Shown in pieces: positions 60,025-64,000 of a DNA stretch of 64,000 nucleotides. Made by a program: the position numbers and the translations under genes. Positions within the stretch are counted from its first letter, which is position 1. Each line of letters opens with the position of its first letter. The notes below the pieces were generated by a model. The model made no database searches, was not told the origin of the DNA, and saw nothing but the letters and a program-made list of their open reading frames with translations. The DNA is from Paenibacillus sp. Soil522 (GTDB taxonomy: Bacteria > Bacillota > Bacilli > Paenibacillales > Paenibacillaceae). The stretch lies in NCBI RefSeq assembly GCF_001428245.1, contig NZ_LMRV01000028.1, positions 55,288 through 119,287 on the forward strand. The letters run 5' to 3'.

Positions 60025-61638
60025 TCATACATCTTGATACTTTTTGCGATATTCCTGCGGCGTCAGACCGGTCATCTTCTTAAATAGCTTGGAGAAGTGC
60101 GAAAAGTTGGCATAGCCTACGTTAATCGCGACGTCGCTGACCCGGTTATTTGTTTTCTCCAGCATGATTCGTGCCTTCGCTATTCTTATTTTCACCAAGT
60201 AATCCGTTAATGAATAGCCGGTTTCCCTGCGGAACAGGCGCGATAGATAAGCCGGGTTCAAATACACCGATTCCGCAGCCTGCTCGCGGCTGAACTCTTC
60301 GTCAAGATGCTCCTCCATATAGCGCTGAACCTTATCCACGACCTGCGATACGTCTTTCCCGTTCTGATTGGCGTATTCCGTTGCCTGACTGCTTAGTTGC
60401 TGCGTCCAAGCTCGCATTCGGGCTAACGATTTTAGAACGTTCTCGCCGACCTCCCACTCTCTATTTATGAATACGTCGGTTATTTGCACCGATTTTTTAT
60501 TTAGCCACTGGAACAGCATATTCATAAAACCATAATAAAACGAAGCCATGTACGTATAATCGACTTTTCTCTCCTGCATCTGGTCGAAGCATTCGTCAAT
60601 CCGCAGCGATAACTCCGCCCTCTTGCCTGTCTCCAGCAATAGCGCCCAATCGGAAAAGGGAGCCTGCTGGAGAGCGCCCGGTTCTTGCTTCTGCTTATTG
60701 TCACGCTCTATAATAATCGCGCATGTATTGCTTACGTTGCTGCGCTCAAGCGATAGCAGCGCCTGTACGCCGGTGCGGAGCTGCTTAACCGGTACGGCCT
60801 CTCCGATATAACAGGAGAGATTACAATGCAGCATGCTTTTGCATTGATGAATAAAAGTTTTGCATCTCTCGGCAATATCGGCGATCGACTGCTCCTCACC
60901 CTCCGGCGAGCCGTAAAAAATCGCGTACAGAATACCGCTTCCATCCTGCACGATCTGACCCGGAGCACTCTGAAGCACAAGCTCCTCAGCTGCATTTTTA
61001 ATGCCATACGTCATAATTTCCTCATCGCGGGCTGACCATTCTTCTCGCCAAAGCTCGATGCTAATGAGGACGACGCGAATCAGGCTGTCCGCTTGAAGCG
61101 GTAAAGCATAGGTTTGCATCGCGGATTCAAGCTGCTGCGGTGCCGCCGACAGCCGGTAGTTTATGACGTCCTGCCAGAAACGCTCGATTAGAATTGGACG
61201 CTGCTTGCTCCATTGCTCATAAAATAGGCTGTACGTCCCGCGAATTTTTGCAAGCTGCTCCAGATCGCGAACCTTGTCCAGCGCCTCATTCACACATGCT
61301 TTGAGCGCATTATGGTCAATAGGTTTAAGCAAATAATCGAAGCTGCCCAGCTGAACCGCCTGCTGCGCGTACTTAAAATCCGCATGCCCGGTTAGAAAGA
61401 TTGTCACGCTTGAGGGAGAATGCTCATTAACCCACTCCAGCAAATCGATTCCGCTCTGATTCGGCATATCGATGTCCGACAGCATGACGTGTATCGTGTG
61501 CGCGATCAGCAAAGATTGCGCCTCTTCTGCATCAATCGCGGTATAGATGTTAGCAATCGGCAGCGTGGACCAATCTATTCCTTCCACAATGCCTCGAATC
61601 GCGATCTCTTCATCGTCTACAACCAATAAATTATACAT
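60025..61638 (-). CDS. yesN: YesN-type response regulator (REC + AraC HTH)
   Basis: 537 residues. Receiver at 1-120 with LLVVDDEEIAIRGIVEGIDW, phosphoacceptor in IHVMLSDIDMPNQSGIDLLE and K in DYLLKPID. A long middle region follows, then a C-terminal AraC HTH pair (FSREQAAESVYLNPAYLSRL and FRRETGYSLTDYLVKIRIAK, then VGYANFSHFSKLFKKMTGLT with PQEYRKKYQ). It overlaps yesM by 8 bases. The expected target is the LplABC operon just downstream. Confidence 0.93.
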   Translation of the reverse strand: MYNLLVVDDEEIAIRGIVEGIDWSTLPIANIYTAIDAEEAQSLLIAHTIHVMLSDIDMPNQSGIDLLEWVNEHSPSSVTIFLTGHADFKYAQQAVQLGSFDYLLKPIDHNALKACVNEALDKVRDLEQLAKIRGTYSLFYEQWSKQRPILIERFWQDVINYRLSAAPQQLESAMQTYALPLQADSLIRVVLISIELWREEWSARDEEIMTYGIKNAAEELVLQSAPGQIVQDGSGILYAIFYGSPEGEEQSIADIAERCKTFIHQCKSMLHCNLSCYIGEAVPVKQLRTGVQALLSLERSNVSNTCAIIIERDNKQKQEPGALQQAPFSDWALLLETGKRAELSLRIDECFDQMQERKVDYTYMASFYYGFMNMLFQWLNKKSVQITDVFINREWEVGENVLKSLARMRAWTQQLSSQATEYANQNGKDVSQVVDKVQRYMEEHLDEEFSREQAAESVYLNPAYLSRLFRRETGYSLTDYLVKIRIAKARIMLEKTNNRVSDVAINVGYANFSHFSKLFKKMTGLTPQEYRKKYQDV

Positions 61639-63382
61639 CTGCCTTCACCCCTTCTATCCGTTTTGGAAAGACGATAATAACCATCGCCCCACTGCCCTCC
61701 GCTTGATTGCCGAATGTAATCGACATCCGCTCGCCATAAAGCAGCTGCAGCCTGTGCATGACGTTCATTATGCCTAGGCTGCTTGATTCCCCTTCCTGCA
61801 GCGGCTCCTTGTTCTGCAGCTTCTCCAGCACCTCTGGAGCGAAGCCGATTCCATTATCGCTGATGGTTAACGTAAATCCGTTATCCGATTCCATTTCCGC
61901 CGATATTTTAATTTGGAAGAGCTGCCGCCTGTTTTTGAATCCATGAATGATCGAATTTTCTACAAACGGCTGTAAGGTCAATGCAGCAATCGGGTAATCT
62001 AAGATGGCTTCCATTCCTTCAAATGTGCACTGCAGCTTATCAGGAAACCTGATTTTTTGAATCGTCATGTAGTTTTCGATGTGCATCAGCTCTTCCTTGA
62101 GCATGATCGTATCCCGATTGGCTTTCATGATGAATCGGAAATAATCCGCAAGGTGAAGCGACATCTTTTTAACCGATTCCGTATCGTTCAGCGCAGCAAG
62201 ATTGTAAATGATATTCAAGCTGTTCATATAAAAATGGGGATTGATTTGCGCCTGAAGCTGCTTCAATTCTCCTTGCTTCACGCGAAGCTGTTCCTCATAG
62301 ACATCGATTTTCAAGGTTTTAATTTGCTCAGCCATGACATTGAACGTATTTCCAAGAAACTCAAATTCAAGCGATTTGTTCTTCTTCAGCCTTACGTCCA
62401 GCATCCCTAGAGAAATTTTCTTCATCCCTAAAATCAGCTCATGCAATGGTTTAAACAGCATATTCCGCATAAAAACTAAGTAAATAAGCAAAATGGCTAA
62501 AAATCCAATCGGTGCGAATAAAGTCGCATTTCTGAAAAATAATAGGTTGCGAAGCAGCGTCTCCTCCGGTATAACGACCCGGTAAGCAATATTGACCATA
62601 TTACTCATCCTGTTCATCACCAGATAGGTATCGCCTGTCTTCCGATCAGTCAATGATTCATAAGGCTCCTTCGATATTCTATAGCTCAATTCTAGCGGCG
62701 CAGGGTTTTCTGTTAACGGTTGCACCAACCTGTCCCCCTCAAACAGATAAATGCCATTATGACCGATATCCCCGTCGCTCCATTGGATAGAAAGCAACTT
62801 ATTAATATCCTGTACTTTTATCATCGCCCCAACATACAGCCCTTCTGACACCTTAATGAAATTGATCAGAAAAAATCTGCCCGGCAGCCGCTCATCCGCT
62901 CTAACCTCCCAGGTGTGCTGATCATTCAGAAGCAGGTTTTCTTCCGTCGTCATTGTGTCCATGTGGGACTTGATTATATTTTTCGTATCATTATATACGC
63001 TGTCGGTGCCGAAAATAATATCGTTTTTGTGATACAAAAATATGGCATCGATAAGATTATAGACGCCAACATCGCGGTTCAGCTTGGCATCGATTCTTAT
63101 TTTCGTTAACGTGTAGCCGTCACTGTCCATAGGAAAAGACATGAGCAGCCCGACATCGGAATCAAGCACTGACATTTTGTATAGATAATCATTAATTTGC
63201 GATAAATTGTGGTCCGTCTGACCGACATAAATATCGAGTGTATTTCGATATGTCTCGGATACCTTCTCTCGAACGATATCGCGCGCGTAGCTATTATTGA
63301 TGAGCATATAAACGACAACCGGCAGCATAACTGCCATAAATCCGATAATAAGACGAGTTCTAATCGATTTACCGAATCTCAT
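61631..63382 (-). CDS. yesM: YesM-type sensor histidine kinase
   Basis: 583 residues from ATG 63382 (GGGGG about 10 bases upstream). One N-terminal span (TRLIIGFMAVMLPVVVYMLI), an extracellular sensing domain of about 250 residues, a second span (LFAPIGFLAILLIYLVFM), HAMP, and the His_kinase domain with the phosphoacceptor in QAQINPHFYMNSLNIIYNLA. HATPase N box VENSIIHGFKNRRQ and G box SDNGIGFAPEV are present. Typical partner for YesN-type regulators in carbohydrate uptake control. Upstream lies the tRNA cluster on the same strand, with a terminator between. Confidence 0.93.
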   Translation of the reverse strand: MRFGKSIRTRLIIGFMAVMLPVVVYMLINNSYARDIVREKVSETYRNTLDIYVGQTDHNLSQINDYLYKMSVLDSDVGLLMSFPMDSDGYTLTKIRIDAKLNRDVGVYNLIDAIFLYHKNDIIFGTDSVYNDTKNIIKSHMDTMTTEENLLLNDQHTWEVRADERLPGRFFLINFIKVSEGLYVGAMIKVQDINKLLSIQWSDGDIGHNGIYLFEGDRLVQPLTENPAPLELSYRISKEPYESLTDRKTGDTYLVMNRMSNMVNIAYRVVIPEETLLRNLLFFRNATLFAPIGFLAILLIYLVFMRNMLFKPLHELILGMKKISLGMLDVRLKKNKSLEFEFLGNTFNVMAEQIKTLKIDVYEEQLRVKQGELKQLQAQINPHFYMNSLNIIYNLAALNDTESVKKMSLHLADYFRFIMKANRDTIMLKEELMHIENYMTIQKIRFPDKLQCTFEGMEAILDYPIAALTLQPFVENSIIHGFKNRRQLFQIKISAEMESDNGFTLTISDNGIGFAPEVLEKLQNKEPLQEGESSSLGIMNVMHRLQLLYGERMSITFGNQAEGSGAMVIIVFPKRIEGVKADV

Positions 63383-63512
63383 CCTCCGTTTTCCCCCTAT
63401 CATTTAACGGACCATCTCTAACACTATCATTTAAAGCGCTTTCTTAAAATAATCTAAACTCAAAATTGTTCGGAATAAGTCATAACCCTCTTGTGCATCG
63501 TAGACAATAACA

Positions 63513-63550
63513 CAAAAAAACTCTTAAGATCCTATTGGTCTCAAGAGTTT
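63513..63550 (-). terminator. Terminator of the tRNA cluster
   Basis: Minus strand: AAACTCTT pairs with AAGAGTTT (63543-63550 and 63518-63525), inner GACCAATAGGATC weak stem, then TTTTTTTGTG. Confidence 0.88.
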
Positions 63551-63563
63551 GTGTTTAAAAGTT

Positions 63564-63645
63564 TGGTGCCGATGAGAGGACTCGAACCTCCACGGTTTCC
63601 CTCACGATTTTGAGTCGCGCGCGTCTGCCATTCCGCCACATCGGC
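63564..63645 (-). tRNA. tRNA-Leu (anticodon CAA)
   Basis: Acceptor stem GCCGATG/CATCGGC with CCA encoded (63564). Anticodon loop CTCAAAA gives CAA, reading UUG; stem CGCGA/TCGTG. A class II variable arm is present and the T arm GGAGG-TTCGAGT-CCTCT is intact. Total 82 bases. Confidence 0.94.
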
Positions 63646-63659
63646 ATTCAGAAGAAATA

Positions 63660-63736
63660 TGGCGTGCCCTAAGAGATTCGAACTCCTGGCCTTTTGATTC
63701 GTAGTCAAACGCTCTATCCAGCTGAGCTAAGGGCAC
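63660..63736 (-). tRNA. tRNA-Arg (anticodon ACG)
   Basis: Acceptor GTGCCCT/AGGGCAC, CCA encoded. Anticodon loop CTACGAA (stem TTTGA/TCAAA) gives ACG; A34 is expected to be inosine, reading CGN codons. 77 bases. Confidence 0.96.
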
Positions 63737-63759
63737 ATATCTTATTTCAGTAAAAATTG

Positions 63760-63833
63760 TGGAGGCGCCACCCAGACTCGAACTGGGGGTAGAGCTTTTG
63801 CAGAGCTCTGCCTTACCACTTGGCTATGGCGCC
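63760..63833 (-). tRNA. tRNA-Cys (anticodon GCA)
   Basis: Acceptor GGCGCCA/TGGCGCC, CCA encoded. Anticodon loop CTGCAAA with stem GAGCT/AGCTC gives GCA. 74 bases. T arm CCCAG-TTCGAGT-CTGGG. Confidence 0.96.
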
Positions 63834-63840
63834 AAATTAA

Positions 63841-63915
63841 TGGAGCGGAAGACGGGAATCGAACCCGCGACCCTCGCCTTGGCAAGGCGATGCTCTACCG
63901 CTGAGCCACTTCCGC
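63841..63915 (-). tRNA. tRNA-Gly (anticodon GCC)
   Basis: Acceptor GCGGAAG/CTTCCGC, CCA encoded. Anticodon loop TTGCCAA with stem TCGCC/GGCGA gives GCC. 75 bases. Confidence 0.96.
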
Positions 63916-63922
63916 ATATAAA

Positions 63923-63997
63923 TGGCTGGGGATTCAGGGATCGAACCTGAGAATGACGGAGTCAAAGTCCGTTGCCTTACCGCTTGGCTAATCCCCA
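63923..63997 (-). tRNA. tRNA-Gln (anticodon TTG)
   Basis: Acceptor TGGGGAT/ATCCCCA, CCA encoded. Anticodon loop CTTTGAC with stem ACGGA/TCCGT gives TTG, reading CAA/CAG. 75 bases. First visible tRNA of the minus-strand cluster; the cluster probably continues past the window edge. Confidence 0.96.
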
Positions 63998-64000
63998 ACA

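Noticed and set aside
1..64000. CRISPR arrays, insertion sequences, prophage or rRNA genes
   Set aside because: No regularly spaced repeats, transposase or phage genes, and no rRNA sequence were found; the tRNA cluster may lie near an rRNA operon beyond the window.

Overview
The window looks like chromosomal DNA of an endospore-forming, low-to-moderate GC Gram-positive bacterium, most likely a Paenibacillus or close relative. This is inferred from sporulation genes (sspI with a sigma-G-type promoter, ylbJ, yunB), strong AGGAGG ribosome sites with many TTG starts, Bacillus-type gene order (ccpN-yqfL; yutD-lipA-lytH-yunB), CcpN, LexA and CcpA-type sites, YesM/YesN with Lpl-type sugar ABC genes, and a tRNA cluster with encoded CCA ends. 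I see no prophage, insertion sequence or CRISPR array.

Layout. 0-3.5 kb: the 5' end of purU, endonuclease IV (nfo), a DUF2621 protein, a lipoprotein and a YfhF-like epimerase. 3.5-14.1 kb: a ten-gene minus-strand operon for a Gram-positive Tad/Flp-type pilus (CpaE-like ATPase, TadA, TadB, TadC, Flp pilin, two TadE-like pseudopilins, a DUF5702 protein, prepilin peptidase, FHA protein). 14.1-21.5 kb: transaldolase, ndk, the CcpN/YqfL carbon regulators, a hydroxyacid dehydrogenase, pepF, small unknown genes, a frameshifted DUF2225 gene, a truncated globin and a 32-codon membrane peptide gene. 21.7-34.6 kb: ylbJ, NAD kinase, yutD, lipA, lytH, yunB, small orphans, a phosphoesterase, an unknown gene under a near-consensus LexA box, a universal stress protein, an rRNA methylase, a K+ uptake regulator, sspI and a lone phnM.

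34.6-38.4 kb: gbsR and the OpuA glycine betaine transporter. 38.5-42.75 kb: an operon of a LacI-family regulator, two Gfo/Idh/MocA dehydrogenases and a ThuA protein; the regulator appears to start at ATT and has a clear promoter and operator. 42.8-51.9 kb: murG-like, prfC, zwf, three poorly known proteins, moeA and mobB. 51.8-56 kb: an envelope-stress locus with LiaR/LiaS, two PspA paralogues flanking a PspC protein and a LiaI/LiaF-like membrane protein. 56.3-63.4 kb: an Lpl-type sugar ABC importer without its own ATPase, downstream of a YesM/YesN two-component pair. 63.5-64 kb: tRNA genes Gln, Gly, Cys, Arg and Leu on the minus strand.

The most notable points are the SOS-type orphan gene (29.8 kb), the Tad locus in which three of four class-III-like signal regions keep the +5 Glu, the ATT start with its regulatory region (42.7 kb), the single-base frameshift in the DUF2225 gene (20.7 kb), a perfect 30-bp palindrome (30.4 kb), a structured GC-rich leader before the psp/lia genes (56.1 kb) and two overlooked 32-codon genes. 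All family calls are from reading motifs; no database search was run.
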